64,000 nucleotides of DNA from Bacillus sp. JCM 19034 (GCF_001310635.1 NZ_BAXR01000009.1:21687-85686), one strand, 5' to 3'; positions 18,918-28,483 are shown, counted from the stretch's first letter. The notes: generated from the sequence alone by a model not told the origin. Translations and numbers: made by a program.

Positions 18918-19761
18918 ATGGCTTATAAGTTAATTGCCTTAAACATTGATGAGACGCTTGTTAAAGCGAATGCAAAGTTAACTCGGCAAACAAAAGAGGC
19001 AATTGAATATGTAAAAGCAAAAGATGTTTATGTCACATTAGCGACATCGAGACCTTTTATATCTGCAAAAAAAAATTGCTAAAGCGTTAAAAGTAGACGG
19101 CTGCTTAATAACGAGTGATGGTGCGTTCGTTGGAGCAAATGAGAAAGAACCCGTTTTTGTTCGTAGAATTTTTGAGGAGAGAGCCTTGCAGATCCTTGAT
19201 ATTTTAGAAAGGTATCCATGTCATATTCGCGTTTGGAACGAAGAGTATGCACTTGGAAATAAAGTGAAGCAAAAGAATCAATTGATTGCAAAAATGACGA
19301 TAGGTGTCGGGGATCCGCTTTTCTATCCAATCCACTTTGTTGATTCGGTTTGCGAACAAATAATGGAGAATCCTTTTGCTCCGTTAAAAATACAGGCACA
19401 ATTTTTTGATGATCTTGAACAGCAGCGTGCACTTTCACAGCTGCAACAAGCTACTAAAGGTGCCCATATTATAAGTCCAGCACAAGGAAGAATTGAATGT
19501 GTAGCACAGGGCGTATCAAAGGCACGATCTTTACAAAGGTTAGGGAATCACTTGCAAATTTCTGCAAATGAAATGGTGGCCATCGGAGCAGAAGACTATG
19601 ACATTGATATGCTCCAACAGGTAGGTTTAGGTGTTGCAATGGGCAATGCCACTAAACAGGTTAAAGAGGCTGCTGACTGGGTTACACGTTCGATAGAACA
19701 AAATGGAGTTGCTTATATGATTAAAGAAGTATTTAGAAAGCAAATGAGAATAAATGTATAG
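18918..19761 (+). CDS. yhaX: HAD-superfamily (Cof-type) phosphatase YhaX, frame broken in an A9 run
   Basis: This is a Cof-like HAD hydrolase of about 280 residues. The start follows AAGGAGGA. The first frame (LNIDETLV, TLATSRPFISAKK) ends at 19080, and removing one A from the nine-A run at 19067-19075 restores the rest (DGCLITSDGA, GIGVAMGN-like GLGVAMGNATKQVKEAADWV). The usual DxDGT nucleophile motif reads N-I-D-E-T, so the nucleophile position is Asn, and the motif IV acidic cluster is EDYDID instead of GDxxND. Catalytic activity may be altered. In B. subtilis the same gene follows yheA closely. Confidence 0.8.
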
Positions 19762-19774
19762 TATCGATTTGAGG

Positions 19775-19811
19775 CGACTCAACCAACTTGTTGGTTGAGT
19801 CGTCTTTTTTG
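19775..19811 (+). terminator. Terminator after yhaX
   Basis: The stem GACTCAACCAA / TTGGTTGAGTC is followed by GTCTTTTTT. Confidence 0.93.
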
Positions 19812-20011
19812 TACTTATTGAGAAGTTTTGAATAAATAGATGAGATGTGGACAAGTTTCCTCGATTAGTGTAAGCTTATAAATCGTATATATGAGTGAGA
19901 ATTTGTGATAACGTGTAAAAGTGTGGGAATCAATTGACTAGAATCATAGAAAGTGTATGATAAATTGGTGTTTTTGTAAATTTTGTAAAGATAGAAAAAG
20001 GGGGATGAACA

Positions 20012-21867
20012 TTGAAAAGTGTCATTCAATTTATAAAAAGAGAGAAAATGATGTGGCTTATATTCGCATTAATTTGGGTGAAGACATATTTATTTTATAA
20101 GGTTGGTTTTCAAATTCACTCAGAGTCCGTGTATCAAGAATTTCTATTAATTATTAACCCAATTAGTTCCACTATATTATTGCTAGGTTTGTGCTATTTC
20201 ATTAAGCAAAAGAGAAGGCCGTTTGCTTTAATCGGGGTGAACTTTATCGCCACGCTCATCTTATATGGTAACGTGCTGTATTATCGCTTTTTCAACGATT
20301 TTATTACGTTGCCAGTATTAGTGCAAACGAGTAACATTAAAGATGTACAAGGGAGCGTTGTAGAATTAATTAGATGGTGGGATGCTTTCTTTTTAATTGA
20401 CATCCTTGTGTTGTTATATGTCGTCATTTCGAGTAGAAAAACGTATTCGTATGCTAGGCCTAAAGCTACGTTTGCCTTAATTGTCTTAGCCATTGGGATA
20501 TTTATTGTGAATTTAAGCTTAGCTCAAGCCGAAAGACCTCAATTATTAACTCGATCATTTGACCGTGAGCTTCTTGTAAAAAACATTGGTGTGTTAAATT
20601 ACCATGTTTATGATGCATATATACAATCGCACTCTAAAGCTCAACGTGCGTTTGCAGATAGTTCAGAGATTAACGAAATCATTTATTACACTCGTGAACA
20701 GTACCGTGAACCGAATGACGAGTTCTTTGGATTAATTGAGGGAAAAAATGTTATGGTCATTTCACTTGAGTCGTTACAAAGTTTTGTTATTGAACAAACA
20801 GTTAACGGGGAAGTAATCACCCCATTTTTAAATGAACTTATAAAGGAAAGCTTTTACTTTGATCATTTTTATCATCAAACGGAACAAGGAAAGACATCTG
20901 ACTCCGAATTTATATTAAATAATTCATTATTTGGTCGTCATAGTGGAGCAGTTTTCTTTACACATTCCAATAATGAATACGACGCGTTACCAGAACAATT
21001 AGGAGAGAATGGTTATTATACATCTGTTATGCATGCCAATAATAAAAGTTTTTGGAATCGAGACATGATGTATTTAGCATTAGGCTATGATCGTTTTTTG
21101 ATATTCAATCTTATGATGTGACAGAGGAAAACTCAGTAGGTTGGGGGTTAAAGGATGTCGATTTCTTTGAACAATCTATTGATCTACTAAAGCAACTTCC
21201 TGAACCGTTTTATACAAAGTTCATAACGCTGACGAACCATTTTCCATTTGAATTAGATGAAGAGGACCGTATGATTGATGAATATGATTCTTATAGTGGG
21301 ACGTTAAATCGATATTTTCCAACGGTACGTTATATGGATTATGCATTGGAACAGTTTTTTGAGCAGTTGAAGGAAGAAGAAATGTACGAAGACACCGTCT
21401 TTATTATGTATGGTGATCACTATGGTATTTCTAGCTACCATAATCGTTCGATGGCAATGTATTTAGATAAGGATGAAATTACTGATTTCGATACCGTTCA
21501 ACTCCAACGCGTACCGCTATTTATTCATATTCCAGGTATGGAAGGGAAGAGAATGGATACCGTAGCGGGACAAATCGATTTAAAGCCAACGATTCTTCAT
21601 TTGCTAGGTATTGATACAAATGATATGATTCACTTCGGTTCGGACCTATTCTCTGAAGAAAAGGAGTCGTTTGTAGTTCTTCGTGATGGTAGTTTTGTTA
21701 CAGATGATTATTTGTTCACAAAGGATGTTTGTTATGACAAGCAAACAGAACTAGAAACAGATATCGCAAATTGTGAGCCTTATTTTGAAAAAGCAAACCA
21801 GGATTTACATTATTCTGATCGTGTCATTTATGGTGATTTATTACGTTTTTATGAACGTATAGAATAA
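20012..21867 (+). CDS. LtaS-family lipoteichoic acid synthase/primase, frame broken at 21094-21099
   Basis: This membrane enzyme polymerises or primes glycerol phosphate from phosphatidylglycerol for lipoteichoic acid, acting outside the cell. Five N-terminal helices (about residues 14-32, 42-64, 70-92, 124-142, 152-172) precede a sulfatase-like extracellular domain. The catalytic Thr295 lies in QGKTSDSE, a metal Glu253 in SLES, and metal ligands in YGDHYG. A missing T in the six-T run at 21094-21099 splits the gene. Restored length is about 618 residues. Start is TTG at 20012 after AAAAAGGGGG. Which paralogue (LtaS, YfnI, YqgS, YvgJ) it matches cannot be settled. Confidence 0.9.
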
Positions 21868-21882
21868 AGTTGATAGATTTAA

Positions 21883-21917
21883 AAAAACCAGTTGCGAATA
21901 CGCAACTGGCTTTTTTC
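21883..21917 (+). terminator. Terminator after the LtaS-like gene
   Basis: A perfect stem CCAGTTGCG / CGCAACTGG with an A run before and CTTTTTTC after. Confidence 0.93.
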
Positions 21918-22025
21918 ATGAAGAGGGTTGAACGTAATACATAAATTTGGAGGACACGGACACTAGAAAGGAAAGAACTGTCTAGACCATTTACTAAAAG
22001 ATTCCATTTTTTTATTGTAGGCTTT

Positions 22026-22054
22026 CACCTAACTCCTCTTTTTGGCATACATTG
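22026..22054 (+). promoter_or_regulatory. Possible sporulation (sigma-K or sigma-E) promoter
   Basis: CACC at 22026-22029 and GGCATACATTG at 22044-22054 fit the mother-cell pattern AC, N16-17, CATAnnnT. It lies about 25 bases before the next start codon. No sigma-A promoter is obvious here. Confidence 0.35.
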
Positions 22055-22077
22055 TGTATGAAAGGAGAGGAGAAACT

Positions 22078-22433
22078 ATGTTATCACCTCAATGGATAAA
22101 AGCACAATGTGAACAGCATCTAAATCAACCTGTGCAACTGCAAATGAATGGTCACGAGAATTATCAAGGTGTTATTGAGCATGTCGATGATCAAAATGTT
22201 TATTTACTGATTCCTTCAGATGAGAATGGCCAGTATATGGATGTAAAAGAAGCGATGCAATGGAATCAACAACAATGGGGAAATGCTTCTCAAGCTTTAA
22301 TCAATGGGAAGTTGATCAACGTTATTATCCGTATTATCCAACGCCATATTATAATCCATACTATCGCCCACGTCCGATCTGGAGACGATTTGTATTACCA
22401 TTAGCACTACTTACTGCATTTTCAGTACTGTAA
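22078..22433 (+). CDS. LSm-like small protein with Tyr/Pro-rich tail, frame broken at about 22297
   Basis: The start (MLSPQWIKAQ) follows AAGGAGAGGAG. The first 50 residues (HLNQPVQLQMNGHENYQGVI, then EHVDDQNVYLLIP) look like a short Sm-type beta-barrel. One added T in GCTTTAATC (about 22297) restores a continuous 118-residue protein whose tail is YYPYYPTPYYNPYYRPRP followed by WRRF and a hydrophobic end. Without restoration the protein ends in an unrelated, odd sequence. The Tyr/Pro tail suggests a surface, coat or assembly role. I do not recognise a named family. Expression in sporulation is possible from the upstream site. Confidence 0.6.
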
Positions 22434-22633
22434 AGGGAGAACGGTGGGGAAACTTGGAACGAAAATTCTAAGTTTCCCACTAGTTATTTAAAATGTGAGA
22501 AAAGCTCAATTTGTGTTAAAACGTGTAAAATTCCTCATATTTCTGTGTAAGCTTGTATTCAAACTCGTTTCATTTTAGAAAATACGGTACAATACTACTA
22601 GCAGGATATTAGTATTTGCGAGGAGGATGGATG

Positions 22634-23320
22634 ATGAGTGAGTATCTCATTTATCTAGTTGAAGATGAAGAAAACCTTTCAGAGGTATTAAAAGCATACT
22701 TAGAGCAAGAGGGGTGGAAGGTGACTGTTTTCATGACGGTGATCAAGCTCGTGCGGCCATTGAACAAACATCTAGGCCTCACCTTTGGATTTTAGATATT
22801 ATGTTACCTGGAACGGATGGGTATCAACTCTTAAAATCGATAAAAGAAAAAGAAGATACACCAGTTATCTTTATTTCTGCTCGTGATCAAGATTTAGACC
22901 GTGTCTTAGGTTTAGAAATGGGGAGTGATGATTATTTAGCAAAACCATTTTTACCTCAAGAGCTTATCATTCGTGCGAAAAAGTTATTGAACCGCATATA
23001 TGGAAGTTCTACGAATGATACGAAGAAAATTGAATTAAACAATTATATGATCGATCCCATAGGCGTATCATCATTGATCAAGAAGCTAAGGATGAAGAAG
23101 CCATTGATTTAACAACGAAGGAAATGGATTTGATTCTGCTCTTAACTGCAGATGTTGGCAAAGCCTTTTCCCGTGAAAAAATAATTGAGCATGTATGGGG
23201 CGAGAACTATTTTGGCTCGGAACGTGCCGTTGATGATGTCGTCAGGCGGGTACGGAAAAAATGCCGCGTATCCATTTAGAAACGTTATACGGATATGGAT
23301 ATAGGGTATTGTCCTCATGA
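22634..23320 (+). CDS. cssR: OmpR-family response regulator (CssR-like), three frame breaks
   Basis: Partner of the following kinase. The receiver domain has the acidic pair (EDEE near residue 10), the phospho-acceptor in LWILDIMLPG and the KPF lysine, and the C-terminal winged helix has TTKEMDLILLL and ERAVDDVVRRVRKKM. Three one-base deletions interrupt it: the T run at 22728-22731, a site near 23061, and the A run at 23256-23261. Restored length is about 229 residues, normal for the family. The stop overlaps the kinase start (ATGA). Assignment as CssR rests on the kinase's similarity to CssS. Confidence 0.78.
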
Positions 23321-24687
23321 TAAAAGTGAATTTAACGCAGCGAATTTGGCTTGCGTTCATTTCTTTAATTGTTCTAGTTATTCTTTCCGTTACATTAATC
23401 TATCCGATTTCGATTAAAGGAACATTAACTGAAGAAACGTATCGCATTATTGAGATCGAACAAACGAGATATGTATATCCATTATTCGATTTAGTAAACC
23501 CACCACGAAACGAATTGGATTTTGTCGAGAGGCGTGATGCAGAACGTTCCGTTGGTCATTTTTTTATTGATTCATTTGGACAAACAGCAGAAGGGGGGCC
23601 AGCACCACCACCTACAGAAGTACTACGTGAAATGGCACAAAATGCCTTTAGACAGGGTCAAGAACGAGGTCGTTATGAGATTCAATATGGTGGTGCGACC
23701 GTCTTTTATGTAATAACTAAGACGAATATATCTGATCGTCCGGCTTATCATATTTCTTATATGTGGGATACGTATCGTGATCAAATGGTTAATCGACTTT
23801 GGGAACGTCTTATTTATATTTTATTATTAGCGTGTGCGTTAAGCTTATTGCCTGCGATGTGGCTTAAACATTATTTAAGACAACCGCTGTATGTTCTTGG
23901 AAATCATCTGGAACAAATTGCGAATCGTGATTGGAAGGAACCTCTCAAATGGAAAGGTGATAAAGATTTTGAACGTTTAGCACGTCAGTTTGAGAAAATG
24001 CGTCAAAATTTAAATTTATATGATCGCTCGCAAAAGACGTTTATACAACATGCCTCACATGAACTGAAAACACCTATAATGGTTATAAAAAGCTATGCAC
24101 ATTCAGTTAAAGATGGTATTTTACCTAAAAACAATTTGGAAAATACGATGGATGTTATAATCGAAGAGGCGAACCGAATGGAACGGCGAGTGATCGATAT
24201 GCTTTATTATACGAAATTAGATTCTTTGAAGGAAAAAACACCGAATTATGAGGAGTGGTTATTTGGTGAAGTAGCCTTTCAAATTGAAGAAAGGTTTCGT
24301 GTTCAGAGAGAAGATGTAAGGATTTATGTTCATGGTGCAGATGTGAAGATAAGAGGAGATAAAGAGCAGATAGAAGTTTTATTAGAAAATCTAGTTGAAA
24401 ATGCTCTCCGATATGCAACGGATTCTATTTGGATGGAAGCTTCGAAAGAGAATAATCAAGTACGTTTATCAGTTGAAAACAACGGTGAAGCCATTCCAGA
24501 AAAAGATATTCCACAATTGTTTAATCCATTTTACAAGGGAAGTAAAGGAAAGTTTGGTTTAGGATTGGCGATTGTTAAGAGAATTGCTGAGTTACACGAA
24601 GCTATTCCATCTATTGAAAATAGTGAACGTGGTGTGAAATTCACTGTACTGTTTAAAAAAAATGGAAGAAAAGGTGCAAAAACGTAA
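23317..24687 (+). CDS. cssS: Sensor histidine kinase, CssS-like (secretion stress)
   Basis: A 456-residue membrane kinase. TM1 is about 9-31, TM2 about 164-183, with an extracellular sensor of about 130 residues between. HAMP is followed by the H-box HASHELKTP (His248), the N-box ENLVENALRY and the G-box GLGLAIVKRI. The sensor end (YHISYMWDTYRDQ) and the segment KDGILPKNNLENTMDVI closely resemble B. subtilis CssS, which senses misfolded secreted protein and induces HtrA-type proteases. The start overlaps cssR. The nearby prsA, scoC and ecs genes fit an export theme. Confidence 0.85.
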   Translation: MIKVNLTQRIWLAFISLIVLVILSVTLIYPISIKGTLTEETYRIIEIEQTRYVYPLFDLVNPPRNELDFVERRDAERSVGHFFIDSFGQTAEGGPAPPPTEVLREMAQNAFRQGQERGRYEIQYGGATVFYVITKTNISDRPAYHISYMWDTYRDQMVNRLWERLIYILLLACALSLLPAMWLKHYLRQPLYVLGNHLEQIANRDWKEPLKWKGDKDFERLARQFEKMRQNLNLYDRSQKTFIQHASHELKTPIMVIKSYAHSVKDGILPKNNLENTMDVIIEEANRMERRVIDMLYYTKLDSLKEKTPNYEEWLFGEVAFQIEERFRVQREDVRIYVHGADVKIRGDKEQIEVLLENLVENALRYATDSIWMEASKENNQVRLSVENNGEAIPEKDIPQLFNPFYKGSKGKFGLGLAIVKRIAELHEAIPSIENSERGVKFTVLFKKNGRKGAKT

Positions 24688-24730
24688 GAAGCTTCAAGGG
24701 AAGCAACCAGTAAAAAATCAATCCGGTTCA

Positions 24731-24761
24731 CCATCCTAAAGGGTTGAGCACTTTAGGATGG
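24731..24761 (+). terminator. Hairpin after cssS, probable terminator
   Basis: A perfect 11-bp stem CCATCCTAAAG / CTTTAGGATGG, but with only a weak T-rich tail. Confidence 0.6.
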
Positions 24762-24785
24762 TACGTTCTTATTCCTTCCGTGCAA

Positions 24786-24846
24786 CGCCTCTCCCACACT
24801 ATGATAAGAAATGGTATAATAATTAATAGTATTATAGTGGGAGGCG
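24786..24846 (+). promoter_or_regulatory. yhaM promoter inside an inverted repeat that covers its ribosome site
   Basis: An extended -10 (TGGTATAAT, hexamer 24815-24820) lies between two arms: 24786-24802 (CGCCTCTCCCACACTAT) and 24834-24846 (ATAGTGGGAGGCG), complementary apart from two bulged bases. The downstream arm contains the yhaM Shine-Dalgarno sequence. A transcript from this promoter would carry only the second arm; a read-through transcript would carry both. Confidence 0.6.
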
Positions 24847-24851
24847 TGATC

Positions 24852-25813
24852 TTGGTGAGGAACGGGATATTGCACCATCAAGTTGGTGATAAAGTAGAAA
24901 CCTATTTTTGATTAAAACGGCAACTAAAGGTACAGCAAGTAACGGTAAACCGTTTTTAACGTTACAGTTATGTGATCATACAGGAGAAATAGAAGCAAAG
25001 CTTTGGGGCTGTTCACCAGAGGATGAACAGGCATTTTGTAGTCAAGTAATTGTTCACCTTAATGGTGAAGTGTCAGAATACCGTGGTCGAAGACAGTTGA
25101 AAATTCAAAGTATTCGTCCAACAACAGCGATGGATCAAGTGAAAGTTGCTGATTTCGTCCGCTCGGCACCTTTATCTCCTGAAGATATGCTTGATGAAAT
25201 TACAAAGTTTATATTTGATATGAAAAATGCTAATATACAACGGATAACAAGACACCTCGTAAAAAAACATCAAACTGAGTTTTTGCAATCACCTGCGGCA
25301 ACTAAAAATCATCATGAATTTGTGTCTGGACTCGCTTATCATGTTGTCAGTATGTTGAAAATTGCACGAAGCTTAGTTGAGCTTTATCCGTCATTAGATG
25401 CAGATTTATTATACGCTGGTGTAATTCTTCATGATTTAGGCAAAGTTAGAGAACTCTCTGGACCGATAGATACTCAGTATACGTTAGAGGGGACACTGCT
25501 TGGTCATATTTCAATTATGATTACGGAAATTGCTCAAACTGCTGAAGAATTAAATATTGATAGTGAGGAAGTTTTAATTCTTCAACATTTAATCGCAAGT
25601 CATCATGGAAAAGGTGAATGGGGAAGTCCAAAAGTTCCTGTAGTCAAGGAAGCAGAAATGCTCCATATGATTGATAATATTGATGCAAAGATGAATATGA
25701 TTGACCGTGCATTAGAGACGGTGCAGCCTGGTGAGTTTTCAGAACGAGTTTTTGCATTAGATAACCGAAGCTTTTACAAACCGCGCTTTCATGAGCCACC
25801 ACTTGATTTATAG
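24852..25813 (+). CDS. yhaM: 3'-5' exoribonuclease YhaM, frame broken at 24905-24909
   Basis: YhaM trims RNA 3' ends in the cytoplasm. The N-terminal OB-fold ([20 protein letters not shown]) precedes a metal-binding HD domain ([38 protein letters not shown]). The first 18 codons lie in another frame: one extra T in the five-T run at 24905-24909 joins VETYF to [14 protein letters not shown], as expected from B. subtilis. Restored length is about 320 residues versus 314. Start is one of several in-frame non-ATG codons; TTG 24852 or GTG 24855 fits the GGGAGGC site best. Confidence 0.92.
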
Positions 25814-25874
25814 TCATATATTTTCATGCTCGTACATATGATGAAACAAGATGACAAGCATGGAGGGGATTGGC

Positions 25875-26150
25875 GTGAATCGTCGTGGAAACAGTAAATA
25901 TGCATATGTTCTATTAGGTTTGCTATTGCTCGGTTTTTTGTTAACACAAACGCCAATTGGGACTTTGCTAGTTGGAAGCCCGTGGTGGGTGTATCTCATT
26001 TTAATTGGGATCGTCATAAGTGGTTACTTAGCTATAAAGTACACATATGAAGATTATAAAGAAGAACAGAAGTGGATTGAGCAAGAAGGAAACGTCTACA
26101 TGGAACGAATAAAAGAGAAGCGCGGTAAGCAAAATGTAGAGAACACATAA
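25875..26150 (+). CDS. yhaL: Sporulation membrane protein YhaL
   Basis: A 91-residue membrane protein with two hydrophobic segments (YAYVLLGLLLLGFLLTQ and WWVYLILIGIVISGYLAI) and a charged C-terminal tail (EEQKWIEQEGNVYMERIKEK) typical of the YhaL family. GTG at 25875 is chosen because GGAGGGG lies six bases upstream. It sits between yhaM and prsA, the same order as in B. subtilis. It is linked to sporulation in that species; the molecular function is unknown. Confidence 0.82.
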   Translation: MNRRGNSKYAYVLLGLLLLGFLLTQTPIGTLLVGSPWWVYLILIGIVISGYLAIKYTYEDYKEEQKWIEQEGNVYMERIKEKRGKQNVENT

Positions 26151-26158
26151 TGGCTAAA

Positions 26159-26213
26159 GGGTGTCGAAGAGATTCATTTCTTTTGACACCTTTTATTTTT
26201 TTTAAAACAGTCA
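26159..26213 (+). terminator. Terminator after yhaL
   Basis: The stem GGTGTCGAAG / CTTTTGACACC (including G-T pairs) is followed by TTTTATTTTTTTT. Confidence 0.88.
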
Positions 26214-26389
26214 GATAACTTGAAATAAAGGACTGGATATTTATGTTGAAGTAAAGAGTGTGTGTGAAAAGATATATTTAAAGTAACGAAGATTGTGTAA
26301 TAATCAATGTAAAAAGTAAGTGTTTTTATCAAAGCGATTATTTGATTTTGATGATAGAGACCGACCTTACTATCAATGAAATAAGGGGG

Positions 26390-26770
26390 ATGTTTGGACT
26401 TTTTAAAACGAAGAAGCAGTAATAACTGCCGCGAGAGAAACAAAGAATAACACTGCAATAATAGTTAACTTCGCTTTGAACTATGGTGGAAGAAGTGAAA
26501 TTTTAATCAATAGTTAATGAAATTTCTAATGCTAATATGACGGTAAATGATTTAGATGAAGAACGTTTTTAAAGCTATCTTTATTCAAAGTGGCTTTCGG
26601 AACCGGACATTATTATTCGTACATGCGGGGAAAAGAGGATGAGTAACTTTTTGTTATGGCAATCCTCTAACTCAGAGTTATGGTTCACCGATACTTATTT
26701 CCCCGATTTTAATAAAGAATTACTTTATCAAGCTATAAATGAAGTTCATATGAGAAAACTAAGGTCGTAG
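26390..26770 (+). pseudogene. Degenerate isoprenyl (undecaprenyl) diphosphate synthase fragment
   Basis: Reading across stops gives TARETKNNT-like, then IIVNFALNYGGRSEIL, then WLSEPDIIIRTCGEKRMSNF, LLWQ and LWFTDTYFPDFNKELLYQAI, ending with a TAG at 26768-26770. These match the conserved C-terminal half of UppS-type cis-prenyltransferases (NYGGRSEI, RTSGEQRxSNFLLWQ, FTDxxWPDF). The frame is interrupted near 26416, at 26514-26520 and at 26570, the first half of the gene is missing, and no start signal is present. This is decay, not a single sequencing slip. A functional uppS is presumably elsewhere in the genome. Confidence 0.8.
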
Positions 26771-26874
26771 TTACATAGTTTAGTATCAAAGGCTAAGTTA
26801 GGTTTATTCCACATGAAAGGAAATAACTTTCATGTGGAATGATCCCTAATTATAGTGCCATCCTTACTTTACTC

Positions 26875-26973
26875 TTAGCAAAAGTAAGCAGAACCTACAA
26901 TAATTAATAAAATAAATAATACAACTAATAATGTGAAGTCATAATTTGAACCATGTGTTACTGCTCCTGACAT
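26875..26973 (-). CDS. Tiny YjcZ-family sporulation membrane protein
   Basis: A 32-residue protein: a short polar head (MSGAVTHGSNYDFTLL) and one hydrophobic helix (VVLFILLIIVGSAYFC). This is the YjcZ pattern of spore-associated micropeptides. AGGAAGGA lies about ten bases upstream of the ATG. Too short for normal gene calling, but very similar to the two genes at 28233 and 28367 on the other side of prsA. Exact function is unknown. Confidence 0.82.
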   Translation of the reverse strand: MSGAVTHGSNYDFTLLVVLFILLIIVGSAYFC

Positions 26974-27107
26974 GTCAATATCATCCTTCCTAATCTGTAG
27001 TATTGGGGAATTGCCCTACTTTTACGTTATGCAAAGGGGATATATAGGTGCAAGGGAAATTCAAAAGTGATCATACTTAGTTAACTCATCTTTCCTTGAA
27101 ATAGAAA

Positions 27108-27143
27108 AGGAGCTACAAAGTTTATTTAACCTTTGTAGCTCCT
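27108..27143 (-). terminator. Terminator after prsA
   Basis: A perfect 13-bp stem AGGAGCTACAAAG / CTTTGTAGCTCCT is followed on the minus strand by TTTTCTATTTC. Confidence 0.9.
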
Positions 27144-27159
27144 AGTGTGCTTGTACAAT

Positions 27160-28071
27160 TTATTCTTCAGTAGAATCAAATAGATCAGAATACTGTGAGT
27201 CTTTAACATCAATGTTTGCTTCTTCAATTAAATCAAATAATACTTGATCCTGTGAACGCTTTTGCTGTGCTATTAATGTGTCTCGGATCTCCTCTTCATA
27301 ATCTTCAAAGGAATCACGGAAGCCAGTTTTGAGGATAATGTGATAGCCAAAATCCGACTCAACAATATCACTAATTTCCCCGATTTCTAAGGCGAATGCG
27401 GCTTCTGAAAAAGAATCAACCATCTCGTCGCGTCCAAAGTAGCCAAGCTCTCCACCCATAGCAGCGGTTCCATCCATCGAATACTCCATAGCGAGTTCAG
27501 CAAAATCTTCACCGTCTTCAAGTTTCTCTAACACTTCTTTTGCTGTTTCCTCTTCTTCAACAAGAATATGACTTGCTTCTACTTGTTCACCAAAAAACTC
27601 AATATTCTCGTCATAAAAGGATTGTACATCTTCATCAGTTACGCTAATGCCTTCTTCACTAAGTTGGTTAAGAACGAGACCTGGTAGAATCAATTCCTCC
27701 ACGAATTCGTCCATTGATTCAATATCTATATTGAATTGGTTTTGAACGATATCTAGAATTTCTTCATCTGATTCTGCGTTGAAGTTGGTTAGGAAATTAT
27801 CACGGAAATTTTCTAACTCTTCTTCAATATCCTCCTCAGGAATGTCAACGTTTGCAATAGCATTTTTGACGATAATATCAGTCACGAGTTGGGAAAGAAC
27901 TTCATCCCCACCTTGTCGCTTCAATTCTTCAATTAATTGACCTTCTGTAATATCTTCGCCGTCAACTGTCACAAGCACTTGGCTTTCGTCTTTTGCACCT
28001 TCATTGTTACACGCTGCAAGTACTGTCATACATGCAATTCCAATTGCAGCAATCGTTCGTTTTCTCATCAT
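27160..28071 (-). CDS. prsA: Foldase lipoprotein PrsA (peptidyl-prolyl isomerase)
   Basis: PrsA folds secreted proteins at the membrane-wall interface. The 303-residue product has a lipoprotein signal with lipobox VLAAC (lipidated Cys21), an N-terminal SurA-like helical region, a parvulin domain at about 165-255 ([20 protein letters not shown], then [13 protein letters not shown] and [10 protein letters not shown]) and an acidic tail. It is exceptionally rich in Glu and Asp, consistent with an alkaliphile. Two ATGs open the gene, with AGGAG five bases upstream of the first. It lies near cssRS, scoC and ecsABC, a group important for protein secretion. Confidence 0.96.
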   Translation of the reverse strand: MMRKRTIAAIGIACMTVLAACNNEGAKDESQVLVTVDGEDITEGQLIEELKRQGGDEVLSQLVTDIIVKNAIANVDIPEEDIEEELENFRDNFLTNFNAESDEEILDIVQNQFNIDIESMDEFVEELILPGLVLNQLSEEGISVTDEDVQSFYDENIEFFGEQVEASHILVEEEETAKEVLEKLEDGEDFAELAMEYSMDGTAAMGGELGYFGRDEMVDSFSEAAFALEIGEISDIVESDFGYHIILKTGFRDSFEDYEEEIRDTLIAQQKRSQDQVLFDLIEEANIDVKDSQYSDLFDSTEE

Positions 28072-28232
28072 GTCAACTCCTCAATGGCTTTCAAGCTATA
28101 AGATTACAGTAATTACTATACCATACTTTACTCGTAATGAGAAAGCACAGAATTTAGTTTTAGGGCGAAAGCCAGTACGAAATGACAATATTCGCATAGA
28201 ATATCATAACTAGAAAAAGAGGAGGTGCTGTT

Positions 28233-28316
28233 ATGTCTCACGGATATCAATCAGGTTTTGCGTTAATTGTTGTATTATTTATTTTGTTAATTATTGTAGG
28301 TGCATCTTGGCTTTAA
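28233..28316 (+). CDS. Tiny YjcZ-family sporulation membrane protein
   Basis: A 27-residue protein (MSHGYQSGFALIVVLFILLI plus IVGASWL) with a strong AGAGGAGGTG ribosome site. One hydrophobic helix follows a short polar head. It belongs to the same family as the next gene and the one at 26875-26973. Probably spore-associated. Confidence 0.85.
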   Translation: MSHGYQSGFALIVVLFILLIIVGASWL

Positions 28317-28366
28317 ATAACTAGCACAGCTTCGATTTCGAAAATAATTAAAATGGAGGGGTTAGA

Positions 28367-28456
28367 ATGAGTCATAAAGGTCATGGCGGCGGTTTTGCGT
28401 TATTAGTTGTTTTATTCATCTTATTGGTGATTATCGGTGCATCTTGGGCATACTAA
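28367..28456 (+). CDS. Tiny YjcZ-family sporulation membrane protein
   Basis: A 29-residue paralogue of the preceding gene (MSHKGHGGGFALLVVLFILL plus VIIGASWAY) with ATGGAGGGG upstream. The two are 50 bases apart and probably cotranscribed; a strong terminator follows. They look like a recent tandem duplication with divergence in the polar head. Confidence 0.85.
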   Translation: MSHKGHGGGFALLVVLFILLVIIGASWAY

Positions 28457-28483
28457 GATGTAAATGTATTTAATAAAAGAATA

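Noticed and set aside
20012..21867. Two separate genes, a membrane protein and a soluble sulfatase-like protein
   Set aside because: A single T added at 21094-21099 gives a full-length LtaS-family protein with all motifs in order.
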